A DNA stretch of 7,661 nucleotides. It comes from Puniceispirillum sp965657105 (GTDB lineage: Bacteria > Pseudomonadota > Alphaproteobacteria > Puniceispirillales > Puniceispirillaceae). The DNA lies in NCBI RefSeq assembly GCF_965657105.1, contig NZ_CBFHNB010000076.1:1-7661 (forward strand), read 5' to 3'. Made by a program: the position numbers and the translations under genes. The notes under the pieces were generated by a model. The model worked only from the letters and a program-made list of their open reading frames with translations, was not told the origin of the DNA and did not search any database. This document shows, in pieces, positions 1 to 6,776 of this stretch (position 1 is the first letter of the stretch; every line of letters begins with the position of its first letter).

Positions 1-4
1 GATA

Positions 5-1345
5 ATGAATAAACTCACTATGTTGAGTGTTGGCGCCGTTCTGTCGGCATCAGTGATGTCATCAGCGTTTGCTGATACCATTACGATGTGGACAATGGAA
101 GAACAGCCTGACCGCATGGCCCGTCAAGAAAAAATGGCCGCGGACTTTAACCGCAAGACAGGTCATACTGTTAACGTGGTTGCTGTGTCTGAAAAGGACA
201 TTGCCACACGCGCAACGGCTGCTTTTGCAGCTGGCGACTTGCCAGACATTCTGAACCACACAGTCCAGCATTTGCTGCCTTTTGCCGAGGCTGGTATTCT
301 TGACACAGGCGCGGCGACTGACGTTGTTGACGATCTTGGTCTGAACACATTTGCCGCTGGCCCTATTAACATGGCCAAGGCAGATGGTGATATCGTATCG
401 GTTCCAACCGATGGCTGGACCCAGCTGGTGGTATATCGCAAGGATCTGTTCAAGGCCGCTGGTCTGAATCCACCAAAGACATTTGCTGATATAGAAGCAG
501 CGATTGCAGCACTTCATAACCCACCGTCAATGTACGGTTTTGTTGCGGCGACAAAGATCGACGAAACATACATGATGCAGTTGATCGAGCATATTTCTCT
601 GGCGGCTGGTTACAACCCAGTTAATGCCGATGGCTCAATCAATGAAGACACAACAAACCTAAAGACTGCGTTGTCTTTCTATAAGACCATTGCTGATGCG
701 TCTCCAGAAGGCGATCTGTATTGGAAACAGTCTCGCGAAATGTATCTCGGCGGTAAAGCTGCGATGATCGTCTGGTCACCGTCTTTGCTTGACGAGTTGG
801 GTGGTCTTCGCGACAGCGCACCAGTAACCATCAATGATGATCCAACATCAAAGGCACTTGCTAAGGATACTGGTTTCGTGACTGTGTTTGCTGGACCGGG
901 TAATGCATCTGGCGCGGCTTATGCTGACGTTCGTTATCTTGGTATCACTGCCGACGCCAATGCTAATGTTGCTGGCGAGTTCATCAAGTTCGCTCTGTCA
1001 TCAGGCTATGGCGACTGGTTGGGCATGGCACCTGAAGGCAAGTTCCCAGTCCGTATGGGTAACTGGGGCGGCGACAAGAGCTATGAAAAGCTGTGGGCAA
1101 GTCTTGATGTTGGTGTAGATCGTAAAGAGCCTTTGGCCAACATCTACCCAAAGAACGTCATCGATGACATCGTTGCTGGTCTAGCAGTTGGCGATCGCTG
1201 GGGTGTTAAAGACGGTCAGCTGGCAACAGCGTCAAAGATCGTTAACGCTCGTGTGATGTCACAAGTGATCCGTAAATATATCGATGGTGAAGTTTCATTG
1301 GACGATGCGGCGGCTGAAATTGTTGCGAAACATAAAGCCCTCTAA
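5..1345 (+). CDS. Periplasmic sugar/glycoside-binding protein of an ABC transporter (family 1 extracellular solute-binding protein)
   Basis: Captures the solute in the periplasm and delivers it to the permease pair encoded just downstream. The 446-residue product starts with a Sec signal peptide: MNK, a hydrophobic stretch of about residues 5-20, then SSAFA with probable cleavage after Ala23. It lacks a lipobox Cys, so it should be soluble. The mature start TITMWTMEEQP, followed by an amphipathic helix with DFNRKTG (about 48-53), is typical of MalE/UgpB-type binding proteins. Other family-like segments are AAGDLPDIL (75-83), VPTDGWTQLVVYRKDLF (133-149) and GGKAAMIVWSP (249-259); the Trp/Tyr residues in the last two are likely sugar-stacking candidates. 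Length is normal for the family. The ATG lies at the window edge with only four bases upstream, so promoter and ribosome binding site are not visible. Codon use (many GGT, GCT, GTT) suggests stronger expression than the genes after it. The ligand cannot be read from this protein alone; the linked GH63-type hydrolase points to glucosylglycerate or mannosylglycerate. Confidence 0.93.
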   Translation: MNKLTMLSVGAVLSASVMSSAFADTITMWTMEEQPDRMARQEKMAADFNRKTGHTVNVVAVSEKDIATRATAAFAAGDLPDILNHTVQHLLPFAEAGILDTGAATDVVDDLGLNTFAAGPINMAKADGDIVSVPTDGWTQLVVYRKDLFKAAGLNPPKTFADIEAAIAALHNPPSMYGFVAATKIDETYMMQLIEHISLAAGYNPVNADGSINEDTTNLKTALSFYKTIADASPEGDLYWKQSREMYLGGKAAMIVWSPSLLDELGGLRDSAPVTINDDPTSKALAKDTGFVTVFAGPGNASGAAYADVRYLGITADANANVAGEFIKFALSSGYGDWLGMAPEGKFPVRMGNWGGDKSYEKLWASLDVGVDRKEPLANIYPKNVIDDIVAGLAVGDRWGVKDGQLATASKIVNARVMSQVIRKYIDGEVSLDDAAAEIVAKHKAL

Positions 1346-1355
1346 ATAATAAATG

Positions 1356-1381
1356 GCAGGACAGTCTTGTGGCTGTCCTGC
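1356..1381 (+). promoter_or_regulatory. Stem-loop between binding-protein and permease genes (mRNA stabiliser or attenuator)
   Basis: GCAGGACAGTC (1356-1366) pairs with GGCTGTCCTGC (1371-1381) around the loop TTGT, giving an 11-bp stem with a single G-T wobble. It starts 11 bases after the binding-protein stop codon. No T-run follows directly; the nearest is TTTT at 1391-1394. It therefore looks more like a 3' stabiliser or partial attenuator than a full terminator. Similar hairpins after binding-protein genes are known to keep that product in excess over the membrane subunits; that role here is inferred. The hairpin covers the GTG at 1369, which argues against that codon as the start of the next gene. 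Confidence 0.75.
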
Positions 1382-1410
1382 ACCCTATACTTTTGAATGA
1401 TTTATTGAAA

Positions 1411-2736
1411 ATGACCAGCGCACCATCAAGTCTACCAGAACTAAAGGGCCCGCCGACTGGCGTTGGCGCTCTGGCTATGCGTGAACGCCGTCTGGCCTAT
1501 ATGATGCTACTGCCGACATTTTTCATTGTCCTCAGTATCGTCATTATTCCGCTCTTTGCGAATTTCTGGATTAGTTTTAAGTCGGTTGAATTGGGTGATC
1601 TTCGGGCCGCCCGACCGATGATTAACGAACAGCTCAAACCACGACCAAAGGCCGATGGGCACGAGGTTATCTTGCGCTATCGAATGCGCAATTCATCAAA
1701 GAAAGAAGCACTGCGCAACATTACCTTTAGCGATGAAATTCCGACTGGATTGACGCTTGTAACCAATAGTAACGGCCAAATCGATGATGGTCGGTGTTTG
1801 GTTGCGGACCAGCAGATAAATTGTGATATCGGGACCTTGGCGGGCGGCGAGCGGCTCGATCTTAAACTGCCGGTGGTGGCGAGCCAAGTCTATCTCGATA
1901 ATGGTGTGCGGCCGCGCGATACCAAGCCATTGGCTGCGTATGAAACCAGCAATGTGCTGACCTCATTGGATTTCACCTTAGCCAATTTTGAAAAGATATT
2001 CTCGGCTCAGGAATTTTGGAATGTGTTGCGCGTGTCGTTCTATTACACGATTTTTGGAACGGTTGGGGCGTTGGTGCTAGGCCTGTTTGCCGCACAGATT
2101 TTGCACACTGCCTTTCGTGGTCGGGCGGTGTTGCGGGGATTGTTTCTATTCCCCTATGTGGCACCGGTTATTGCCGTTGCCTTTGCATGGGTTCTCTTGC
2201 TCGATGCGGGGCCGGGCGGCACCTTTAATGCCATGCTCCAACAAATGGGGGCGACGACCGGGCCGATTAATTTCCTTGGACAGACCAATGTTGATGTCTC
2301 GATATTCGGCCTTACTTTCCAATTTCCGATGGCACTGACGACGGTTATCATTTTTGAATCATGGCGGTATTTCCCGCTATCCTTCCTGTTTATTCTGGCC
2401 CGTATGCAATCGATCTCCAGCGATATGTATGAGGCCGCCGAGATGGATGGGGCGACGCCGTTCCAGCAATTCTGGTATCTGTCATTGCCACAGTTATTGG
2501 GCATCCTGTCGGTCTTGTTCTTGTTGCGCTTCATTTGGACGTTCAATAAATTTGACGATATTTTCCTTTTGACTGGGGGTGCGGCGGGGACGCGCACGCT
2601 TACCGTTGATGTTTATGAACAGGCGTTTGCGGTATCAAACCTCGGCGCTGGTGCGGCGGTGGCGGTTGTGGTGTTTGTTGTTTTGCTCACCTTCTCGCTG
2701 ATTTTCTTCAAATTCTCGCCACAGGATGATGGTTAA
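1411..2736 (+). CDS. MalF-like ABC sugar permease with an inserted periplasmic Ig-like (DUF11-like) domain
   Basis: Inner-membrane subunit of the import channel, pairing with the next gene product. I chose ATG 1411 (441 aa, MTSAPSSLPELKG); the frame stays open to GTG 1369, but that start lies inside the stem-loop. No strong Shine-Dalgarno precedes 1411, so the start is moderately sure. Numbering from 1411: helix 1 at about 29-56; a periplasmic segment at about 60-190; further helices near 204-231, 243-264, 305-329, 360-377 and 411-433. The EAA loop that contacts the ATPase is at 341-362 (EAAEMDG, then LSLPQL). Most relatives are near 290-320 aa; the excess is the segment after helix 1. Within it, residues 84-156 read like a DUF11 beta-sandwich: RYRMRNSS, NITFSDEIPTGLTLV, a Cys129-Cys138 pair, then CDIGTLAGGERLDLKLPV. 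The cysteines could form a disulfide in the periplasm. E. coli MalF also has an Ig-like periplasmic P2 loop that touches MalE, but at another place in the topology. The stop overlaps the next ATG (TAATG). Confidence 0.9.
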   Translation: MTSAPSSLPELKGPPTGVGALAMRERRLAYMMLLPTFFIVLSIVIIPLFANFWISFKSVELGDLRAARPMINEQLKPRPKADGHEVILRYRMRNSSKKEALRNITFSDEIPTGLTLVTNSNGQIDDGRCLVADQQINCDIGTLAGGERLDLKLPVVASQVYLDNGVRPRDTKPLAAYETSNVLTSLDFTLANFEKIFSAQEFWNVLRVSFYYTIFGTVGALVLGLFAAQILHTAFRGRAVLRGLFLFPYVAPVIAVAFAWVLLLDAGPGGTFNAMLQQMGATTGPINFLGQTNVDVSIFGLTFQFPMALTTVIIFESWRYFPLSFLFILARMQSISSDMYEAAEMDGATPFQQFWYLSLPQLLGILSVLFLLRFIWTFNKFDDIFLLTGGAAGTRTLTVDVYEQAFAVSNLGAGAAVAVVVFVVLLTFSLIFFKFSPQDDG

Positions 2737-3965
2737 TGCGCTTTGGTGTGATCACATGGATGGCGCTGTTATACGGGGCGATATGGGGCGGTTTATGGAT
2801 GACCCTGACCGGCCTGTTATTGATGCTGGTCTCCGGTCTTATTGCGGTACCAACAATCGGTATGGCCGCGTTGGTTGGTGTTGTGACTGGCGGCGCGGTG
2901 ATATTTTTCCCTGCATTCCAGCATAGTTGGCGCCGCCAGAATCTGTTGATACTTGGGGTGGCGGTTGGCTTGCTGCTGGTGACCGCCGGCAGTCCGTTTT
3001 CAACGCCCCTGTCGGAAAAGCCGCTTTACCAATTTGCCGCGCTCTTAATCTGGGCGGCACTTAGTGTGCTGTCGCTGACACTATGCCTTGATGGTTATCA
3101 GGCAGGAGGGGCGAAACGCTACCGGATCGAACTGCTGGTTATACGTCTATTAAAGGGCTTGGGATTGGTGCTGTTCAGTGTGTTTGTGGCGTTACCATTT
3201 TATGTGATGGTTATGACTAGCCTGAAAAGCCAGCAATCCCTGCTTGGCAACCCACTCGATTTTTCAATTGATTTTGGCCAAGGGTTCGCCAGCCTTTTCC
3301 GCTCCTACATAGAGCTGTTCACGCAATTCCACTTTGGCACATTTTTGATGAATTCAGCGATCGTGTCGGTGATCACGGTACTCATCACCCTGTTCTTTGC
3401 AATCCCGGGCGCCTATGCGGTGGCTAGATTGCGCTTTCCGGGACAGGCGTTTTTATCGCGTTCAATTCTGCTAATTTATATGGTTCCGGCAATCGTGCTG
3501 GTGATCCCGCTCTATACGGTGTTCTCCCAGCTTGGCTTGCGCAATTCGCTGATCGGGTTGTTGGTGGTGTATCCGGCAACGACCATTCCGGTTGCGCTCT
3601 ATATGTTGCAGGGATATTTCCGTGGATTGCCCGGTGAACTTGAAGAAGCAGGCTTGATGGACGGACTGAGCCGATTAAAAGTCATCACCAAAATTACCTT
3701 GCCATTGGCATTGCCGGCGCTGGCTTCTGTTTCTTTGTATGTGTTCATGATTGCGTGGAATGAGTTCTTGTTTGCGTTCATGTTCCTCGACGATTTTAGC
3801 ATGTTTACTCTGTCACGCGGCGTGGTTTCCCTCAATTCCTCCGAGGTTCCGCGCCAGCATTTGATGGCAGGCGCGGTTGTTGCCACTGCGCCCGTTCTGG
3901 TTGTGTTTCTCTGGTTTGAAAAATATTTGGTATCCGGCCTGACCGCCGGAAGTGTGAAAGGATAG
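2736..3965 (+). CDS. MalG-like ABC sugar permease with an extended hydrophobic N-terminus
   Basis: Second inner-membrane channel subunit. The ATG overlaps the upstream TAA by one base (TAATG), so translation is probably coupled to the MalF-like gene and the two subunits are made in balance. The protein has 409 residues, where MalG-type permeases have about 270-300. The normal core starts near residue 128 (RYRIELLVIRLLKGLGLVLF), with the family-like ALPFYVMVMTSLKS at 152-165, a helix with NSAIVSVITVLI (206-217), and AIPGAYAVARLRFPG (222-236). The EAA loop is at 303-326 (EEAGLMDG, then TLPLALP), and a last helix lies at about 376-395. The first 125 residues are unusual: they contain about four hydrophobic segments (roughly 8-33, 36-60, 69-84, 98-117) separated by short polar turns such as HSWRRQN. 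I know no function for them. A later internal start is possible, but the TAATG junction and the continuous hydrophobic pattern favour the long form. The tail GLTAGSVKG is typical of MalG proteins. Confidence 0.92.
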   Translation: MRFGVITWMALLYGAIWGGLWMTLTGLLLMLVSGLIAVPTIGMAALVGVVTGGAVIFFPAFQHSWRRQNLLILGVAVGLLLVTAGSPFSTPLSEKPLYQFAALLIWAALSVLSLTLCLDGYQAGGAKRYRIELLVIRLLKGLGLVLFSVFVALPFYVMVMTSLKSQQSLLGNPLDFSIDFGQGFASLFRSYIELFTQFHFGTFLMNSAIVSVITVLITLFFAIPGAYAVARLRFPGQAFLSRSILLIYMVPAIVLVIPLYTVFSQLGLRNSLIGLLVVYPATTIPVALYMLQGYFRGLPGELEEAGLMDGLSRLKVITKITLPLALPALASVSLYVFMIAWNEFLFAFMFLDDFSMFTLSRGVVSLNSSEVPRQHLMAGAVVATAPVLVVFLWFEKYLVSGLTAGSVKG

Positions 3966-3969
3966 CAAG

Positions 3970-5274
3970 ATGGCTCTTGATACAGGTACCAGTGAGTTGG
4001 ATGCGAAAGCGGCAAAGATTTTACAAAAGAATGACCGTGGCGGATTCACCATTCCAACAGCGCGTTTATATCCGTTCCAATGGAATTGGGATTCGGTGTT
4101 TATTGCGATAGGGCTGGATACGTTTGATCGTGAACGGGCGTGGGTTGAGCTCGAAAGTCTTGTCGAGGGTCAGGCCGAAGACGGGATGATTCCGCATATC
4201 ATTTTCCGCCAAGATGACCCTGATTACTTTCCCGGTCCGGCTGTTTGGCAGACTAACAAAAGCACGATTTCGGCAAGTGGTATTTCACAGCCGCCGGTAC
4301 TTGCAAGTGTGGTGCTGCGCTTTGCGAATGAACAAGGTGATGCCGGATTGCGCCACGTCGAGGTGATGTTTGATAGCATTTTGAAATGGCATCGCTGGTG
4401 GCATAATGAACGCACCCCAGATGGATGCGATGTCGTATGCACGGTTCATCCGTGGGAGACGGGCCGGGATAATTGTCCGGATTGGCAAATTGGCCTCAAT
4501 AATATGCAAACCGATCCAGAGCTGGAGCCTTATAAGCGCAAGGATATCGAACATGCGGATCCGTTACAACGCCCGAGCATGGATGAATATGACAAATATA
4601 TCACCATCGTAAAATTTGGTCGTGATCATGACTGGAACCAGAAAATTTTAACGAATGATGGTCCGTTTCTAATGGCGGATCCGGGGATTTTCTTTATCCT
4701 GTTACGGGCTGATCGTGATCTTCTCGACATTGCCCAGCGCCTTGGTCGCCATGATGTGGTTGACGAGATTAGCAGCTGGATTACCGCGGCAGAGGGGGCG
4801 GCTGATTATTTCTGGAATGATAAAATTGGTGCCTATTGTGCGCGTGATGTGCGTAGCGGTGTCTTTTCCAACGGATTTTCAAATGCCAGTGCGCTTAACT
4901 TTTATGCGGGTGTTGGCACCCCAGAGCAACGCGAGCAAACCCTAGGTCATATGCGCCGGATTGCTGCCAAGACTAAATTTAGCCAGTCTAGCTGGGATCC
5001 TGACATGCCGAGTTTTGAGAGCCAGCGTTATTGGTGTGGCCCTATTTGGTGCCAGATGAATTTCATGATTGCGCAGGGTCTTGCTGAACAGGGCAAAGGT
5101 GAAATGGCGTTGAAGATGCGCGATGATCTTGGTGCGCTGATCACCCAATCGGGTTTTTATGAATGTTTTGATCCAGTCACTGGTGATGGCTGTATTGGCA
5201 CTGATTTCTCGTGGACCGCCGCCTTATGGCTGGCATGGGCAAGCCCGTCATTGCCCCGATCATCGACGGCTTAG
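3970..5274 (+). CDS. GH63-type glycoside hydrolase, probable glucosylglycerate/mannosylglycerate hydrolase
   Basis: Predicted cytoplasmic (alpha/alpha)6-barrel hydrolase that would split an imported alpha-glycoside, most likely glucosylglycerate or mannosylglycerate, into hexose and glycerate. The 434 residues carry no signal peptide or membrane helix. Family-like motifs in order: NDRGGFTIPT (21-30), YPFQWNWDS (34-42), ERAWVELESLVEGQ (55-68), DGMIPHIIF (71-79), HPWETGRDNCPDW (160-172), QSSWDP (339-344), RYWCGPIWCQMNFMI (353-367), SGFYECFDP (394-402) and TDFSWTAALWLAW (411-423). By comparison with GH63 and related inverting enzymes, Asp167 is the probable general acid and Glu398 the probable general base. 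These pairings are by motif recall, not alignment. Total length matches the short bacterial GH63 enzymes (about 420-450 aa), not the much larger processing glucosidases. It follows the MalG-like gene by four bases, with a good ribosome site AAAGGA at 3957-3962. Odd: Cys356 sits in YWCGPIW, where I expect YWRGPIW. Substrate is unproven; kojibiose-like or other short alpha-glycosides remain possible. Confidence 0.82.
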   Translation: MALDTGTSELDAKAAKILQKNDRGGFTIPTARLYPFQWNWDSVFIAIGLDTFDRERAWVELESLVEGQAEDGMIPHIIFRQDDPDYFPGPAVWQTNKSTISASGISQPPVLASVVLRFANEQGDAGLRHVEVMFDSILKWHRWWHNERTPDGCDVVCTVHPWETGRDNCPDWQIGLNNMQTDPELEPYKRKDIEHADPLQRPSMDEYDKYITIVKFGRDHDWNQKILTNDGPFLMADPGIFFILLRADRDLLDIAQRLGRHDVVDEISSWITAAEGAADYFWNDKIGAYCARDVRSGVFSNGFSNASALNFYAGVGTPEQREQTLGHMRRIAAKTKFSQSSWDPDMPSFESQRYWCGPIWCQMNFMIAQGLAEQGKGEMALKMRDDLGALITQSGFYECFDPVTGDGCIGTDFSWTAALWLAWASPSLPRSSTA

Positions 5275-5278
5275 GAGG
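5273..5278 (+). promoter_or_regulatory. Shine-Dalgarno overlapping the hydrolase stop codon
   Basis: AGGAGG, a near-perfect anti-16S match, begins in the TAG stop (5272-5274) of the hydrolase gene and lies six bases before ATG 5285. It fixes the ATPase start there, although the reading frame stays open upstream to 5159 inside the hydrolase gene. It also implies that translation of the two genes is linked. Confidence 0.85.
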
Positions 5279-5284
5279 AAGACC

Positions 5285-6343
5285 ATGGGTGCAATCAAGC
5301 TGGAAAATGTCGAAAAATGGTTCGGTGACGTTCAGGTCATCCGCGGCATTGACTTGGAAATTCTTGATGGTGAAATGGTCGTGTTCGTCGGGCCGTCAGG
5401 ATGCGGTAAATCCACCTTATTGCGGATGATCGCCGGTCTGGAGGATACCAGCTACGGCAAGATTTATCTCGATGATGAGGATGTAACCGACCGCGTCCCG
5501 TCCGAGCGCGCGCTATCAATGGTGTTTCAATCCTATGCGCTATATCCGCATATGAATGTTGCCGAGAATGTTGGCTTTAGCCTGAAAACATCTGGTATGA
5601 CAAAGCCTGAGATTGATGCCAAGGTCGCCGCGGCGTCGGCCATTTTGGAGCTTGATACCTATCTTGATCGCCGGCCCAAAGAATTGTCGGGCGGCCAACG
5701 CCAGCGTGTCGCCATTGGTCGTGCGATTGTGCGCGAACCAAAGGGGTTTCTATTTGACGAGCCGCTATCAAACCTCGATGCGGCATTGCGTGTGCAGATG
5801 CGTTTCGAGATCGCCAAGTTGCATGAGAATTTGAAATCAACGATGGTCTATGTGACCCATGATCAGGTTGAAGCGATGACGCTCGCTGATAAAATCGTGG
5901 TGCTTAATGATGGCCGCATTGAACAGGTTGGGAAGCCGCGTGAGCTTTATGAACAGCCTGATAGCTTATTTGTTGCGCAGTTCATTGGCAGTCCGAAAAT
6001 GAACGTTATCGCGGGTAAAACCGATGCCAAGGGATTTGCCTTGAATGCCGAGTCTCTGAAAATACGAGCACAGGGGGATCACGCCGCAATTGTGACCGTG
6101 GGTGTTCGGCCCGAACATATCACCGTGACCAGCGGTAACAAGGGCGCGCATTGCACAGGCACGGTGGCGCTATATGAATATTTGGGATCGGATAGTTTTA
6201 TCTATGTGGATTGTGGTGACTTGGGGATGCTGACTGTTCGGGTGCCCGATCAAACGGAATTCTCCACCGGACAATCTGTCGGTCTGAAATTTGACGAGGC
6301 GCGCGTGCATTTCTTTGATCAAGATGGACGCGCGGTACGCTAG
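5285..6343 (+). CDS. MalK/UgpC-like ATPase subunit of a sugar ABC transporter
   Basis: Cytoplasmic ATP-hydrolysing subunit, working as a homodimer beneath the two permeases to drive import. The protein has 352 residues from ATG 5285 (MGAIKLENVEKWFG), the normal length for MalK/UgpC/MsmX proteins. The nucleotide-binding domain shows Walker A GPSGCGKST (36-44), Q-loop Gln82 in VFQSYALYPHM, signature LSGGQRQR (134-141), Walker B with D-loop FLFDEPLSNLD (155-165) and H-loop His192 in VTHDQVEAM. All catalytic residues look intact. After LYEQPDSLFVAQFIGSPKMNVI (about 221-242) comes a C-terminal TOBE/OB regulatory domain (about 240-345) with GVRPEHI (273-279) and ALYEYLGSDSF (295-305). Such domains may bind regulatory partners; none is visible here. 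The closest-packed gene upstream is the GH63-type hydrolase, so the ATPase is the last gene of the operon. Ten bases after its stop lies the end of the convergent crotonase pseudogene, with no clear terminator hairpin between. Confidence 0.96.
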   Translation: MGAIKLENVEKWFGDVQVIRGIDLEILDGEMVVFVGPSGCGKSTLLRMIAGLEDTSYGKIYLDDEDVTDRVPSERALSMVFQSYALYPHMNVAENVGFSLKTSGMTKPEIDAKVAAASAILELDTYLDRRPKELSGGQRQRVAIGRAIVREPKGFLFDEPLSNLDAALRVQMRFEIAKLHENLKSTMVYVTHDQVEAMTLADKIVVLNDGRIEQVGKPRELYEQPDSLFVAQFIGSPKMNVIAGKTDAKGFALNAESLKIRAQGDHAAIVTVGVRPEHITVTSGNKGAHCTGTVALYEYLGSDSFIYVDCGDLGMLTVRVPDQTEFSTGQSVGLKFDEARVHFFDQDGRAVR

Positions 6344-6353
6344 TGCCTGGGCG

Positions 6354-6715
6354 TTATTTGCCGGTGAATTGCGTGGTGCGTTTTTCGTTAAAAGCCAGCA
6401 CACCCTCGCGCCAATCATCGGTGCCAACTGTGCGGTTATAGCAGTCGATCTCAACACCATGCCAGCGGCGAGGCTCATATCCTGGCCCCGATCAATCGTC
6501 TGTTTTGCTTGGCGAACCGTAATCGGTGCATTCGCCGCAATGTGAGTTGCAATTGCTAATACATGCGGGATCAATTCACCAGCTGGTAGAACCGCGTTAA
6601 CCAACCCCCCAATTATAGGCGTCTTCGGCGATAAACACGCGGCCAGATAAAATCAGTTCTGTGGCAAGGCGCCCGCTAACCGCACTGGTCTCATGCTTTA
6701 CAGCCCCACGCCCTT
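6354..6715 (-). pseudogene. Truncated, frameshifted enoyl-CoA hydratase/isomerase (crotonase) remnant
   Basis: Reading the minus strand across two frame changes gives the C-terminal half of a crotonase, normally a cytoplasmic hydratase or isomerase acting on enoyl-CoA thioesters. The first piece (about 6715-6610) reads RLATELILSGRVFIAEDAYNWG. A run of six G (plus-strand C6 at 6605-6610) shifts the frame; one G fewer restores GLVNAVLPAGELIPH, then IAANAPITVRQAKQTIDRG and MSLAAG. A second shift at about 6459-6460 is needed to reach GVEIDCYNRTVGTDDWREGV and LAFNEKRTTQFTGK, ending at TAA 6354-6356. These are the expected closing motifs of the family (oxyanion-side TGR segment, GLVN, EKR). About 120 of the usual 255-260 codons remain. 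The glutamate-bearing active-site region and the CoA-binding N-terminus are absent, and residues before RLATELIL (GRGAVKHETSAVSG) no longer match well, so the upper boundary is approximate. The C6 shift alone could be a sequencing slip; two shifts plus loss of the 5' half favour real decay. Confidence 0.8.
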
Positions 6716-6776
6716 CCTTTTTCAAGCATTTGGCCACGACAGCTGATGGCTTTTGACAATCGTAAAGATTTCAGCT

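Noticed and set aside
1369..1410. GTG start giving a 455-residue MalF-like permease.
   Set aside because: The codon lies inside the stem-loop at 1356-1381 and the extra 14 residues show no family match; ATG 1411 is preferred.
5159..5284. Upstream start of the ATPase frame inside the hydrolase gene, adding 42 residues.
   Set aside because: AGGAGG at 5273-5278 is spaced correctly for ATG 5285, and MGAIKLENVEKWFG is a normal MalK-type N-terminus; the extra residues are the hydrolase region read in another frame.
6344..6353. Possible shared terminator between the convergent ATPase and crotonase remnant.
   Set aside because: Only ten bases separate them and I see no inverted repeat with a T-run there.
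6291..6545. Plus-strand open frame of 84 codons after the ATPase gene.
   Set aside because: It overlaps the ATPase end and runs antisense to the crotonase remnant, whose recognisable motifs explain the sequence; no ribosome site or family features.
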